A DNA stretch of 48,540 nucleotides from contig JAUYCF010000052.1 of the NCBI GenBank assembly GCA_030692355.1, positions 1 through 48,540 on the forward strand, given 5' to 3'. Positions 18,033 through 26,521 of this stretch are shown here, piece by piece; the stretch's first letter is position 1; each line of letters begins with the position of its first letter. Below the pieces are notes generated by a model. That model made no database searches. It had not been told where the DNA came from and was given only the letters and a program-made list of their open reading frames with translations. The position numbers and the translations under genes are program-made. The stretch is from Thiobacillus sp. Its GTDB lineage: Bacteria > Pseudomonadota > Gammaproteobacteria > Burkholderiales > Thiobacillaceae.

Positions 18033-19364
18033 TTAACGCGTCTGTCCCGCCTGCTGCAATGGAAGCTTCAGCCAGGCCGCCAGACCGCCGCCGGTGCGCG
18101 CCTGCAGCGTCACCTGCCAGCCCTGCGCCGCTGCCAGCTGGCGCACGATGGCCAGCCCCAGCCCGGAACCGCCGGTGCTGACGCTGCGCGATGCTTCCAG
18201 CCGGTAAAACGGGCGGAACACCGCTTCCAGCTCGGCCGGCGGAATCCCGGGGCCGCGGTCGAGCACGCCGATGCGGCAGACGCCGTCAGCGGTCCCTGCA
18301 CGCAGCGTGACCGGCTGGCCGCCGCCGTAGCGCAACGCGTTTTCCAGCAGGTTGGCGAGGATGCGACGCAGCGCGCCGGCGGGCGCCTCGAACGTGATAT
18401 CGGCCGTCTCGATCCGCACCCTGCCGGCCGCACCGGGGGTGGCACGCACCAGGTCGGCCAGCAGGTCGGCCAGCGCCACCGGCTGGCTCGCCTCGTGGCC
18501 GAAGCCGCGCGCCAGCGTCAGCACGTCGCCGATCAGGCGGTCCATCGCCTCGATGTCGCCCTCCACCTGCGCCGCCAGCTCCGGGCCGGGCTTCTTCACC
18601 AGCATTTCCACCGCCAGCCGCAGCCGCGCCAGCGGCGTGCGCAGGTCGTGCGAGACGCCGGCCAGCAACACGGTGCGGGCGGCCAGCAGGTCTTCCACCT
18701 GTTTCGCCATCTCGTTGAAACGGCGGCTCAAGGCGGCGATTTCGCGCGGGCCGGTTTCGGGCAGGCGCTCCGGGGTCTGCCCGCGCCCCAGCGAGGTCGC
18801 CGCCTGCTGCAGGCGCTGCAGCGGACGCGTGGTGCGGCGCGCCAGCCACCAGGCCGCAAGCAGGGCCAGCAGCGCGCCGCCCGCCAGCGAGACCAGCAGG
18901 GCATGGATCGGGCGCGGGCCGATGCGGCTGTGCGGCAAGCCCACCGAAAGACGGCCCCCGCCGGCTGGAAGCGACACCCAGAGCCATTCCTTGTCCCCGA
19001 CCCGCTCGCGGGAGCTGGCCACCGGCTCTCCCAGGCGCGCGCTCAACGCCTCCACCAGAATTTTCAGGTAGGGCTCGCGCCAGGCGGGGGCTTCCGCACC
19101 CTCGGGCGGCTCGGCCCGCAGCGCCAGGTCATGCGCGCGCGACAGTTCAATCTCGAAAGCGGGGCGGGTGACCGGCGGCAGTTCGCTCCAGGTCTGCGCC
19201 GACAGGGTCATCAGTCCGGCCAGGTCGGCCGCCGAGCGGCGCGCCATCGGCAACATGAGGAAATAGGCGGCGGCGGCGGCCGTCACCAGTTCAAACGCGA
19301 TCAGGAACGCCACCAGCAGCAGGGCGTTCTGCTGCGTCAGGCTGAGCCGCGACGACAGCTTCAC
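18033..19364 (-). CDS. EnvZ-type sensor histidine kinase
   Basis: Membrane sensor of a two-component pair. In 443 residues it has a first membrane helix at about 13-38, a periplasmic sensor of about 115 residues, a second helix at about 153-174, a HAMP linker, the H-box AGVSHDLRTPLARLR with phospho-accepting His239, an N-box around NLLENALRYGG (Asn342), and the ATP lid motifs LDRGPGIP and GGSGLGLAIV. The GTG start at 19364 overlaps the regulator stop (GTGA), so the pair is coupled. The sensed signal is unknown; the sensor domain matches nothing I recognise. Confidence 0.93.
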   Translation of the reverse strand: MKLSSRLSLTQQNALLLVAFLIAFELVTAAAAAYFLMLPMARRSAADLAGLMTLSAQTWSELPPVTRPAFEIELSRAHDLALRAEPPEGAEAPAWREPYLKILVEALSARLGEPVASSRERVGDKEWLWVSLPAGGGRLSVGLPHSRIGPRPIHALLVSLAGGALLALLAAWWLARRTTRPLQRLQQAATSLGRGQTPERLPETGPREIAALSRRFNEMAKQVEDLLAARTVLLAGVSHDLRTPLARLRLAVEMLVKKPGPELAAQVEGDIEAMDRLIGDVLTLARGFGHEASQPVALADLLADLVRATPGAAGRVRIETADITFEAPAGALRRILANLLENALRYGGGQPVTLRAGTADGVCRIGVLDRGPGIPPAELEAVFRPFYRLEASRSVSTGGSGLGLAIVRQLAAAQGWQVTLQARTGGGLAAWLKLPLQQAGQTR

Positions 19365-20122
19365 GCCTCGCTGCCGCGCGGGTTGAACAGATAGCCCTCG
19401 CCGCGCACGGTGCGGATGTACACCGGCTCGCCTGGATTGGCCTCGATCTTGCGGCGCAGGCGGGTGACGCGGGTGTCGACGCTGCGATCGAACGGATCGC
19501 GCTCGTAGCCTTTCAGCATGTCGATCAGGGTGTCGCGCGACAGCACCCGCAATGGGTGTTCGACCAGGATGCGCAGCAGGGCGAATTCGGCGGTCGACAG
19601 CTTGATCTCGACGCCGTCCCGGCTCAGCCGATGGCTGGCGACGTCGAGCCGGTAAGGTCCGAACGCGGCGCCTGCTGCGGGCGCGGCGGCCGGCGCCCGC
19701 GTCTGGCTGCGCCGCAGCAGCGCCCGCAGGCGCGCCAGCAGTTCGCGCGGGCTGAAGGGTTTGGCCAGGTAATCGTCGGCGCCCATTTCCAGCCCGACTA
19801 CGCGGTCGATTTCCTCGCCACGCGCCGACAGCATGAGGATGGGCACGTTCGACCGGGCACGCAGGCGCCGCGCCAGCGACAGGCCGTCCTCGCCGGGCAG
19901 CATCAGGTCGAGCACGATGGCGTCGGGCATGCCATGCGCCAGCAGCTGCCACATGGCCGCGCCATCGCCCGCCGTTTCCACGGCAAAGCCGCTGTCGCCC
20001 AGATAGACTTCCAGCAAGGTTCGCATGCCGGGGTCATCGTCCACCACCAGAATGCGGGCGGGCACGGCGCCTGTCCGCGGCACTGCGGCTTGCGATGGAT
20101 CGGGTGGACAGGATTGCATCAT
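19361..20122 (-). CDS. OmpR-family response regulator
   Basis: DNA-binding partner of the adjacent kinase. The receiver domain has the acidic pair in RILVVDDDPGM, the phospho-acceptor Asp72 in IVLDLMLPG, the switch Ser in ILMLSA and Lys111 in AKPFSPREL. After an alanine-rich linker, the winged-helix effector domain shows LSTAEFALLRILVEHP, LSRDTLIDML, DRSVDTRVTRLRRKIE and IRTVRGEGYLF, the OmpR pattern. The start is uncertain: ATG 20122 (253 residues) is preferred over a GTG at 20152, and neither has a clear ribosome binding site. It faces two secreted-protein genes across a region with three 10-bp repeats. Confidence 0.94.
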   Translation of the reverse strand: MMQSCPPDPSQAAVPRTGAVPARILVVDDDPGMRTLLEVYLGDSGFAVETAGDGAAMWQLLAHGMPDAIVLDLMLPGEDGLSLARRLRARSNVPILMLSARGEEIDRVVGLEMGADDYLAKPFSPRELLARLRALLRRSQTRAPAAAPAAGAAFGPYRLDVASHRLSRDGVEIKLSTAEFALLRILVEHPLRVLSRDTLIDMLKGYERDPFDRSVDTRVTRLRRKIEANPGEPVYIRTVRGEGYLFNPRGSEA

Positions 20123-20239
20123 GCGATAAACAAAAGGTTCCAGGAGGCGCACCGGTTTCGCCGGACGGATGCGGCCGTGCTCGACGGACTGTGGTGCGGT
20201 GAATTATCCTACCTGACCTGGAAGGCTTCACGTCGGATC

Positions 20240-20266
20240 GACACACATTGACACACGCCGACACAC
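20240..20266. promoter_or_regulatory. Three 10-bp-phased GACACAC repeats, candidate OmpR-type operator
   Basis: GACACAC occurs at 20240, 20250 and 20260, exactly one helical turn apart, with a degenerate fourth (GCCACCC) at 20270. Dimers of OmpR/PhoB-family regulators bind tandem direct half-sites with 10-11 bp phasing. The array lies between the response regulator start and the divergent secreted-protein gene at 20364, so it could control either or both. Confidence 0.55.
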
Positions 20267-20363
20267 GCTGCCACCCGACAGACATGCCGCCGCCACCCTG
20301 CGCGCCGAGAATTCGCTCCACGCCGTCAATGGTGACGGCGCACATCCAGCCTCGAACCCGACC

Positions 20364-20717
20364 ATGATGCGACCGACCCTGATCCTGCTGCCGTGCCTGC
20401 TGTCCCTGGCGTCCCCCGCCATGGCCGCTGACGGACAGGAAAAGGCGCCTGCCGCGCACGCACGCCCCCTCAACCTGTCGCTGCCGCGGGACATGCCCTT
20501 GCAAGCCCCCGCGCACGACGAAATGTCCGACGAAACGGTGTTGCGCAACCTGCAAGCGCCGGCCCGGGCCGGGAATGGACCGAATACCGGTTCCTCCCCG
20601 TCCAGCCTGCCATACGGTGCGGGTTACGAACATCGCCATCGGGACACGCAAGGTTCGAGCGCGAGCGGTGGCGCGGCAGCGGGCGCGTCTCGTGGCACGG
20701 GACGTCGAGGCCGGTGA
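20364..20717 (+). CDS. Small secreted protein, unknown function
   Basis: A 117-residue product with a clear signal peptide (MMRPTLILLPCLLSLASPAMA, cleavage after AMA). The mature part is hydrophilic, rich in Gly, Ser, Ala and Arg, and ends GASRGTGRRGR; no domain is recognised. There is no obvious ribosome binding site, which lowers confidence. It is first of two plus-strand genes starting next to the GACACAC repeats, divergent from the two-component pair, so it may be a target of that regulator. The middle part (LNLSLPRDMPLQAP) is the least biased segment. Confidence 0.55.
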   Translation: MMRPTLILLPCLLSLASPAMAADGQEKAPAAHARPLNLSLPRDMPLQAPAHDEMSDETVLRNLQAPARAGNGPNTGSSPSSLPYGAGYEHRHRDTQGSSASGGAAAGASRGTGRRGR

Positions 20718-20752
20718 TTTCGCAGGCAGCATTCATTACCCAGGAGCGCAAT

Positions 20753-21043
20753 ATGAAATCCATGAAAGTTCTTTCCCTCGTTTTGCTTGCAACCAGCCTC
20801 GCCAGCGGCGCGGTCTACGCCAGGGGCGGCGGTGGCGGCGGCGGTGGCGGTATGGGTGGCGGCGGCATGGGCGGCGGCAGTGCATCCAGCGCCGACCATA
20901 GCCAAGGCACCCAGGAACGCACCCAGAAACGCGATGGCTCGGGCTCGCAGACTGGCGACGCTCAACGCAACGAGTATCGCTACGGAAATCGTAACGAGAA
21001 CCGTGAGCAAACGAGCGACGCGAACACCCTGCCTTCACTGTAG
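20753..21043 (+). CDS. Small glycine-rich secreted protein
   Basis: A 96-residue product. ATG at 20753 is preceded by AGGAG six bases upstream. The signal peptide MKSMKVLSLVLLATSLASG...VYA is followed at once by a block of nine glycines and GGGM repeats, then a polar tail rich in Gln, Asn, Arg and Glu (NEYRYGNRNENREQ). It has no cysteine or known domain. A strong terminator follows at 21068. With the gene at 20364 it makes a two-gene unit opposite the sensor/regulator pair. A cell-surface or periplasmic role is inference from the signal peptide. Confidence 0.65.
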   Translation: MKSMKVLSLVLLATSLASGAVYARGGGGGGGGGMGGGGMGGGSASSADHSQGTQERTQKRDGSGSQTGDAQRNEYRYGNRNENREQTSDANTLPSL

Positions 21044-21067
21044 AAATCCGTACCGGAACGGAAACGG

Positions 21068-21093
21068 GGGACGCCAGCAGGCGTCCCTTTTTT
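21068..21093 (+). terminator. Rho-independent terminator
   Basis: GGGACGCC, loop AGCA, GGCGTCCC, then six T. A perfect 8-bp stem with U-run, 24 bases after the glycine-rich protein gene. Confidence 0.92.
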
Positions 21094-21168
21094 ATCCCTG
21101 TTCCGCACAGGTTTTTGGGCATGCGCCGGTCAAGCTAGAATGCGGCTTTGATTCCTGCTCCACGTCCC

Positions 21169-21978
21169 ATGACTGTCACCATCAAAACCGGCGCCGAAAT
21201 CGAGGGCATGCGCGTTGCGGGCCGGCTCGGCTCGGAAGTACTCGACTACATCGCGCCCTTCGTCAAACCCGGCGTCACCACCGACGAACTCGACCGCCTG
21301 TGCCACGACTACATGGTGAACGTGCAGGGCACCATCCCAGCGCCATTGAACTACGCGCCTTCCGGCCACGTGCCCTACCCCAAGTCGATCTGCACCTCGG
21401 TCAACAACCAGATCTGCCACGGCGTGCCGAGCGACAAGGTGCTGAAGAACGGCGATATCGTGAATCTCGACATTACCGTGATCAAGGACGGCTGGCACGG
21501 CGACACCAGCCGCATGTTCGCGGTGGGCGACGTGTCGATCCAGGCCAAGCGACTGATTCAGGTGACCTACGAAGCGATGTGGATCGGCATCGCCCACGTC
21601 AAACCCGGCGCCCGCCTGGGCGACATCGGCCACGCCATCCAGCGCTTCGCCGAAAACCATGGCTACAGTGTGGTGCGCGAATTCTGCGGCCACGGCATCG
21701 GCCGTAATTTCCACGAGGATCCCCAGGTGCTGCACTACGGCAAGGCCGGCACCGGCCTGGTACTGGAGCCCGGCATGACCTTCACCATCGAGCCGATGAT
21801 CAACGCCGGTCGCCGCGACATCCGCCAGATGAACGACGGCTGGACCATCGTCACCAAGGACCGCAGCCTGTCGGCGCAGTGGGAACATACGGTGCTGGTC
21901 ACCGAAACCGGCCATGAAGTGCTGACCCTGTCGGCCGGCAGCCCGGCCATCCCCGAACGCATCCCCCACGCCGCGTGA
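21169..21978 (+). CDS. map: Methionine aminopeptidase, type I
   Basis: Removes N-terminal methionine from nascent proteins after deformylation, using a dinuclear metal centre. The 269-residue enzyme shows NNQICHGVPSD near residue 78 (substrate His), DIVNLDITVIKDGWHGDTS near 97 (two metal Asp), CGHGIGRNFHEDP near 169 (metal His), TIEPMIN (Glu) and EHTVLVTETG (Glu). ATG at 21169 gives the family N-terminus MTVTIKTGAEIEGMR. Its stop overlaps the glnD start (GTGA). In relatives map stands back to back with rpsB; here the two-component pair and small secreted genes lie between them. Confidence 0.98.
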   Translation: MTVTIKTGAEIEGMRVAGRLGSEVLDYIAPFVKPGVTTDELDRLCHDYMVNVQGTIPAPLNYAPSGHVPYPKSICTSVNNQICHGVPSDKVLKNGDIVNLDITVIKDGWHGDTSRMFAVGDVSIQAKRLIQVTYEAMWIGIAHVKPGARLGDIGHAIQRFAENHGYSVVREFCGHGIGRNFHEDPQVLHYGKAGTGLVLEPGMTFTIEPMINAGRRDIRQMNDGWTIVTKDRSLSAQWEHTVLVTETGHEVLTLSAGSPAIPERIPHAA

Positions 21979-24530
21979 GCAACCCGCCGTTCGCCGATCT
22001 TCGCGAGCGGCTCAAATCGGGCCGCGCGGCACTGGCCGCGGCCTATCTTGAAACCCCCTCCGCCGCCCGCTACCTGACCCGCCACACCGCGCTGGTCGAC
22101 GGCGTGCTGTCTGAAATCGGCGCCCGGCTGGCCCTGCCCGCCAGCTTCTGCCTCGCCGCCGTCGGCGGCTACGGACGCGGCGAACTGTTTCCCGGCTCGG
22201 ACGTGGACGTGCTGATGCTGCTGCCGCACGACCCCGCCGCCGAACAGCGGGCCACCCTGGAAAACTGGGTGCAGGCGTGCTGGGACGTCGGGCTGGAAAT
22301 CGGCCACAGCGTGCGCACCGTCGAGGCCTGCATCACCGAGGCCGACGCCGACATCACGGTGGAAACCAATCTGCTGGAAGCGCGCTTCGTGCTGGGTGCC
22401 GCCGCCCTGTTCGACGAATTCGACCGCCGCTTTCGGGCGCGCTTCGACGCCCAGCATTTTTTCAACGGCAAGCTGGCCGAGCAGCAGGCGCGCCACGCCC
22501 GCTTCGACGACAGCGCCTACAAGCTCGAACCCAACCTGAAGGACAGCCCCGGCGGCCTGCGCGACCTGCACACCATCCACTGGCTGGCGCAGGCCTGCGG
22601 CATCACCGGCGGCTGGAGCGGCATCGCGCGCGCCGGCCTGCTGACCCCCGCCGAGGCGCGCCGCATTGCGCGCGAAGAGCGTTCCCTCTCGGCGTTGCGG
22701 ATTCATCTGCATATTCTGGCCAGGCGGCGCGAAGACCGCCTGGCCTTCGACTACCAGGCCGATCTTGCCGAGCGCCTGGGACTTGCCGCCACCGCGCACA
22801 AACGTGCGGGCGAGCGCCTGATGCAGGGGTATTACCGCGCGGCCAAACTGATCCAGCGCGCCAACGACATCCTCATCCAGTCGCTGCGGGTCCGGCTGTT
22901 TCCGGTGACCGCGCCGCCGCAACCGATCGACGCCGATTTCCAGGTGCGTGCGAGGCTGCTTGAAGCACGTGCGACCGACCTGTTCGAGCGCAAGCCCGAT
23001 GCCCTGCTGCGCGCCTTCATCGTCTATGCCCAACATCCGGAACTGGCCGGATTCGAGCCGGGCACGCTGCGCGCGCTGTGGCGCGGCTGCACCCGCATCG
23101 ACGCCGCCTTCCGCGCCGATCCGGCGCACCGCGCCCTGTTCATGACACTGCTGCGCCAGCCGGCCGGCATCACCCGGGCCATGCGCGCGATGCACCGCTA
23201 CGGGCTGCTGGCACGCTACATCCCGGCGTTCGGCCGTGTCGTCGGGCAAATGCAGCATGACCTGTTCCATGTCTATACCGTGGACGAACACATCCTCACC
23301 GTGCTGCGCAACATGCGGCGTCTCACCGTACCCGAGTTCGCGCACGAACTCCCGCTCGCCAGCCGGCTGATCGCCGCCTTCGACAAGCCCGAACTCCTGT
23401 ATCTGGCAGCGCTGTTCCACGATATCGCCAAGGGCCGCGGCGGCGACCACTCCGAGCTGGGCGCGGTCGATGCGCGGCGATTTTGCCGCCAGCACGGACT
23501 CGACAAGACCGACAGCGAACTGGTTGGCTGGCTGGTTGAAATGCATCTGGCGATGTCGCGCACTGCGCAAAAAGAGGACATCAGCGACCCCCAGGTGATC
23601 GCCGCCTTTGCCGCCAGAGCGGGCGACATGCGTCATCTGACGGCGCTGTATCTGCTGACCGTGGCCGACATCCGCGGCACCAGCCCCAAGGTCTGGAACG
23701 CCTGGAAAGGCAAGCTGCTGGAAGACCTCTACCATGCTGCCCGCGCCCAATTGACGGGAGGCGACATCACCCTCCCCGACATTGCCGCCAGGCAGAACGA
23801 AGCCCGCGCCAATGTTGCCCTGTACGGCCTGCCTGCCGATGCGGCCGACGCGCTGTGGCGGCACCTCGACGAACGCTATTTCGTCCGCTTCGATGTCCGC
23901 GACATGGCCTGGCAGGCGCGCATGCTGTGGCGCCGCACCGACACCCCCGACGCCGTCGTGCGGGCGCGGCTGTCACCGGCCGGCGAAGGCATCCAGGTGC
24001 TGGTCTACACCCGTGACCGGCCCGACCTGTTTGCGCGCATCTGCGGTTTTTTCGCCCGCATCCAGTACACCATCCTCGAAGCCAAGATCCACACCACCCG
24101 TCATGGCTATGCGCTCGACAGCTTCCAGGTGATGGATCTGGCCAACCGCGGCATCCATTACCGCGATTTCCTGAGCTTCGTGGAACACGAACTGGGGCGC
24201 GATCTCGATCCGGCGCACCCGATGCAGCCGGTGCCGCGTGGCCGCCTGTCGCGCCACCAGCGTCACCACCCCTATCCGACCACGGTGAAGCTGGAGCCTG
24301 ACGCACAGGGGCGCGGCCACATTCTGTCGATCACCTGCGCGGATCGCGGGGGGCTGCTGTTTGCGATCGCCGAGGTGCTGATGCAGCACGACGTGAGCGT
24401 CTATGCCGCGAAGATCGACACCCTGGGCGAGCGGGTCGAGGATACTTTTCTGATCGGGGGGGCGGTCCTGCGGACCTCCGCGGGACGCGAGGCGCTGGAG
24501 ACCGAAATACGCGAAGCGCTGAAAAAGTGA
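21975..24530 (+). CDS. glnD: Bifunctional uridylyltransferase / uridylyl-removing enzyme
   Basis: Nitrogen sensor that adds UMP to PII protein when glutamine is low and removes it when glutamine is high. The 851-residue protein has the nucleotidyltransferase motif GGYGRGELFPGSDVDVLML near residue 57, the metal-dependent HD hydrolase motif LFHDIAKGRGGDHSELG near 480, and two C-terminal ACT domains (ending with LLFAIAEVLMQHDVSVYAAK) that bind glutamine. The GTG start overlaps the map stop. All residues of the NT and HD motifs are present, so both activities are expected. Confidence 0.98.
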   Translation: MSNPPFADLRERLKSGRAALAAAYLETPSAARYLTRHTALVDGVLSEIGARLALPASFCLAAVGGYGRGELFPGSDVDVLMLLPHDPAAEQRATLENWVQACWDVGLEIGHSVRTVEACITEADADITVETNLLEARFVLGAAALFDEFDRRFRARFDAQHFFNGKLAEQQARHARFDDSAYKLEPNLKDSPGGLRDLHTIHWLAQACGITGGWSGIARAGLLTPAEARRIAREERSLSALRIHLHILARRREDRLAFDYQADLAERLGLAATAHKRAGERLMQGYYRAAKLIQRANDILIQSLRVRLFPVTAPPQPIDADFQVRARLLEARATDLFERKPDALLRAFIVYAQHPELAGFEPGTLRALWRGCTRIDAAFRADPAHRALFMTLLRQPAGITRAMRAMHRYGLLARYIPAFGRVVGQMQHDLFHVYTVDEHILTVLRNMRRLTVPEFAHELPLASRLIAAFDKPELLYLAALFHDIAKGRGGDHSELGAVDARRFCRQHGLDKTDSELVGWLVEMHLAMSRTAQKEDISDPQVIAAFAARAGDMRHLTALYLLTVADIRGTSPKVWNAWKGKLLEDLYHAARAQLTGGDITLPDIAARQNEARANVALYGLPADAADALWRHLDERYFVRFDVRDMAWQARMLWRRTDTPDAVVRARLSPAGEGIQVLVYTRDRPDLFARICGFFARIQYTILEAKIHTTRHGYALDSFQVMDLANRGIHYRDFLSFVEHELGRDLDPAHPMQPVPRGRLSRHQRHHPYPTTVKLEPDAQGRGHILSITCADRGGLLFAIAEVLMQHDVSVYAAKIDTLGERVEDTFLIGGAVLRTSAGREALETEIREALKK

Positions 24531-24531
24531 C

Positions 24532-24768
24532 TCAGATGGCGGGGCGGGCGTATTCGTCGACATAACGCCCGCGTGCGGGCGCTTTGCGGGCAGGCGGCGA
24601 TTTCTTGCGCACGCCGTCGGCAGGCTTCTTGACCTTTTCATCCAGCTCGGTCTTGGGACGGTTGCGGACGCGGCCGGGCCGCACCGTCGTGCCGACGCTT
24701 ACTGCGAAAACCGACATTTCCGCCGGACCGACGTCCCGATCCCGCAGGACAAACCGCGGCGCCTTCAT
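24532..24768 (-). CDS. Small basic protein of unknown function
   Basis: A 78-residue frame whose ATG overlaps the stop of the upstream FlaF-like gene (ATGA), the main evidence that it is real. The N-terminal half (MKAPRFVLRDRDVG, then MSVFAVSVGTTVRPG) looks foldable; the C-terminal half is very basic and disordered (KVKKPADGVRKKSPPARK) and ends RYVDEYARPAI. I recognise no family. It converges on glnD with one base between the stop codons. Nucleic-acid or protein-partner binding is conceivable from its charge but not shown. Confidence 0.55.
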   Translation of the reverse strand: MKAPRFVLRDRDVGPAEMSVFAVSVGTTVRPGRVRNRPKTELDEKVKKPADGVRKKSPPARKAPARGRYVDEYARPAI

Positions 24769-25148
24769 GCCGCCACCTGCCATTCCTTCAGGCTGCCAGC
24801 CAGCGTACGCGTCAGCGCAATGAGGCTGCCCAGCGTATCGGCACTGGGAATGGACTCGCATGTACGGATTTTGCTGTCGGCGTACACCGACAGAATCAAG
24901 AGGTTGTGCTGCACGTCCGGCGGCAGCGTCAGCACGCCTTCAGCCAGCGCGGTCTGAATCGCATGCCAGGCATCCCGGCTGGCCTTTAGCGCCGCGGCCA
25001 GATGAAATTCGCGGTTGGGGTCGTTCCAGTGCCGCTGCACCGCCATCAACTGGGCGGCGATGGCGTCAAGCCGGGCCGCCTCGCCCATCATTGCGTCGGC
25101 GGGCTTGATGCGGCGCGGGGTCTTCTGAATCGGTTGTTCCGGGCTCAT
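24765..25148 (-). CDS. FlaF-like protein (possible flagellin regulator family)
   Basis: A 127-residue, mostly helical protein. From residue 30 on it resembles the FlaF family: AARLDAIAAQLMAVQRHW, ALKASRDAWHAIQTAL, LPPDVQHNLLILSVYADSK and TLGSLIALTRTLAGSL line up in order with the FlaF pattern of paired helices, including the 'LPxxxxxNLLxLxxF' core. FlaF promotes flagellin synthesis in alphaproteobacteria. No flagellar gene is nearby, so the role is uncertain. ATG at 25148 has AAGGA five bases upstream. It is coupled to the basic protein downstream. Confidence 0.6.
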   Translation of the reverse strand: MSPEQPIQKTPRRIKPADAMMGEAARLDAIAAQLMAVQRHWNDPNREFHLAAALKASRDAWHAIQTALAEGVLTLPPDVQHNLLILSVYADSKIRTCESIPSADTLGSLIALTRTLAGSLKEWQVAA

Positions 25149-25264
25149 TGTTGTCCTTGTTGCCTTGCCGGGGCACATCGCCCACGGTTACGCTACAAGT
25201 TAGCGGCGAGGACAGGAACAACTTTAGGCAAGCTAAATTTGTGCCCGAACGCGTCGAAATCCCG

Positions 25265-25798
25265 TCAATCGTCCTGCAGATTCTGGCCCGGAAACAGGGT
25301 CTCGGTGAAACCGAAATCGCGCAGGTCGCGGATGCGCATTGGATACAGAATGCCGTGCAGGTGATCGACCTCATGCTGCACCACGCGGGCATGGAAACCG
25401 CTCACGCCACGGTCGATCGGCTGACCCGCCGCATCGAATCCCTGGTAGCGCAAGTCGGCGTGGCGCAGCACCAGCCCGCGCATGCCCGGCACCGACAGGC
25501 AGCCTTCCCAGCCCGCTTCCATGGCGTCGGACAGGGGGGTCAATACCGGATTGATCAGCACCGTGAGCGGCACGCTTTCGGCGTCCGGATAACGCGGATT
25601 GGCCTCGACCCCGAAAATCACCACCTGCAGGCCGACGCCGATTTGCGGCGCCGCCAGACCGGCGCCGTTGAGCGCGCGCATGGTGTCATGCATGTCGACA
25701 ATCAGCTGCGTCAGTTCAAGCGAGGAAAAATCCGCCACCGGGCGGGCCGGCTCCAGCAGGCGCGGGTCGCCCATCTTCAGGACATCGCGGATGGCCAT
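25265..25798 (-). CDS. def: Peptide deformylase
   Basis: Metalloenzyme that removes the formyl group from the N-terminus of new proteins, the step before methionine aminopeptidase (map is 3.3 kb away). The 177-residue protein has all three motifs: [10 protein letters not shown] near residue 45, EGCLSVPG with metal Cys100, and QHEVDHLHG with His142, Glu143 and His146. The N-terminus [15 protein letters not shown] is typical. Its start lies inside the 3' end of the upstream pseudouridine synthase gene (22-base overlap). It is not linked to fmt here, unlike in many genomes. Confidence 0.97.
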   Translation of the reverse strand: MAIRDVLKMGDPRLLEPARPVADFSSLELTQLIVDMHDTMRALNGAGLAAPQIGVGLQVVIFGVEANPRYPDAESVPLTVLINPVLTPLSDAMEAGWEGCLSVPGMRGLVLRHADLRYQGFDAAGQPIDRGVSGFHARVVQHEVDHLHGILYPMRIRDLRDFGFTETLFPGQNLQDD

Positions 25799-26499
25799 GA
25801 TTGCTCCAGTTGTTTCAGGTCGTCGGTCTCCAGCCAGCGCCAGCCGCCGGGCGGCAGGTCGGCGGGCAAGGTAAAGAGCCCGATGGCTTCGCGGTGCAGA
25901 CGCTCCACCCGATTGCCGGTCGCGCCGACCATGCGCTTGACCTGATGGTATTTGCCCTCGGCCAGGGTCAGGCGCAGCGAGCGCTCGTCGAGCCTTTCAC
26001 ACGCCAGCGCGGCAATCGGCGCAGGCTCGTCGTTGAGCTGCACGCCGCTGCGCAGGGCGTCCAGCATGGCGTCGCTCACCGGCTCGGCGCAGACGGCACG
26101 GTAAACCTTGGCCACGCCTTTTTTCGGCGAGGTCATGCGGTGAATGAACTGGCCGTCGTCGGAAAGCAGCAGCAGGCCGGTGCTGTCCTGGTCGAGCCGC
26201 CCCACGCACTGCACGCCGCGCTGCACCAGCGGCGGCGGCAACAGGGCAAACACGCTGGGATGATGGCTGGCGTGGTGCGAGCATTCGTAGCCGGCCGGCT
26301 TGTGCATCAGCACATAGGCCTTTTCCCGATACGCCCAGGCGACGCCATCCAGCGTCAGCTCCAGCCGGGCCGGGTCGACCCTGGCCTCGGGATCGTCGCA
26401 GACCTCGCCGTTGACCGCGACCTCGCCCGCCCGCACGCGCGCCACGCAGACCTTGCGCGTGCCGAACCCTTGCGACTGCAGGGCATGGTAGAGCTTCAT
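25777..26499 (-). CDS. rsuA: RsuA-family 16S rRNA pseudouridine synthase
   Basis: Isomerises a uridine (U516 in E. coli 16S rRNA) to pseudouridine. The 240-residue protein has an N-terminal S4-like RNA-binding domain ([20 protein letters not shown]), then the catalytic motif [18 protein letters not shown] near residue 100 with the catalytic Asp, and the family C-terminal motif [19 protein letters not shown] near 195. ATG 26499 is used; ATG 26514 (MQHRPMKLY) is an alternative and neither has a strong ribosome binding site. Other RsuA/RluB/E-type specificities cannot be ruled out by eye. Confidence 0.9.
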   Translation of the reverse strand: MKLYHALQSQGFGTRKVCVARVRAGEVAVNGEVCDDPEARVDPARLELTLDGVAWAYREKAYVLMHKPAGYECSHHASHHPSVFALLPPPLVQRGVQCVGRLDQDSTGLLLLSDDGQFIHRMTSPKKGVAKVYRAVCAEPVSDAMLDALRSGVQLNDEPAPIAALACERLDERSLRLTLAEGKYHQVKRMVGATGNRVERLHREAIGLFTLPADLPPGGWRWLETDDLKQLEQSWPSAMS

Positions 26500-26521
26500 G
26501 GGGCGATGCTGCATCACGTGC

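Noticed and set aside
21735-23864. 709-codon minus-strand frame opposite glnD and map
   Set aside because: Complementary-strand artefact of high-GC coding DNA; no recognisable motif.
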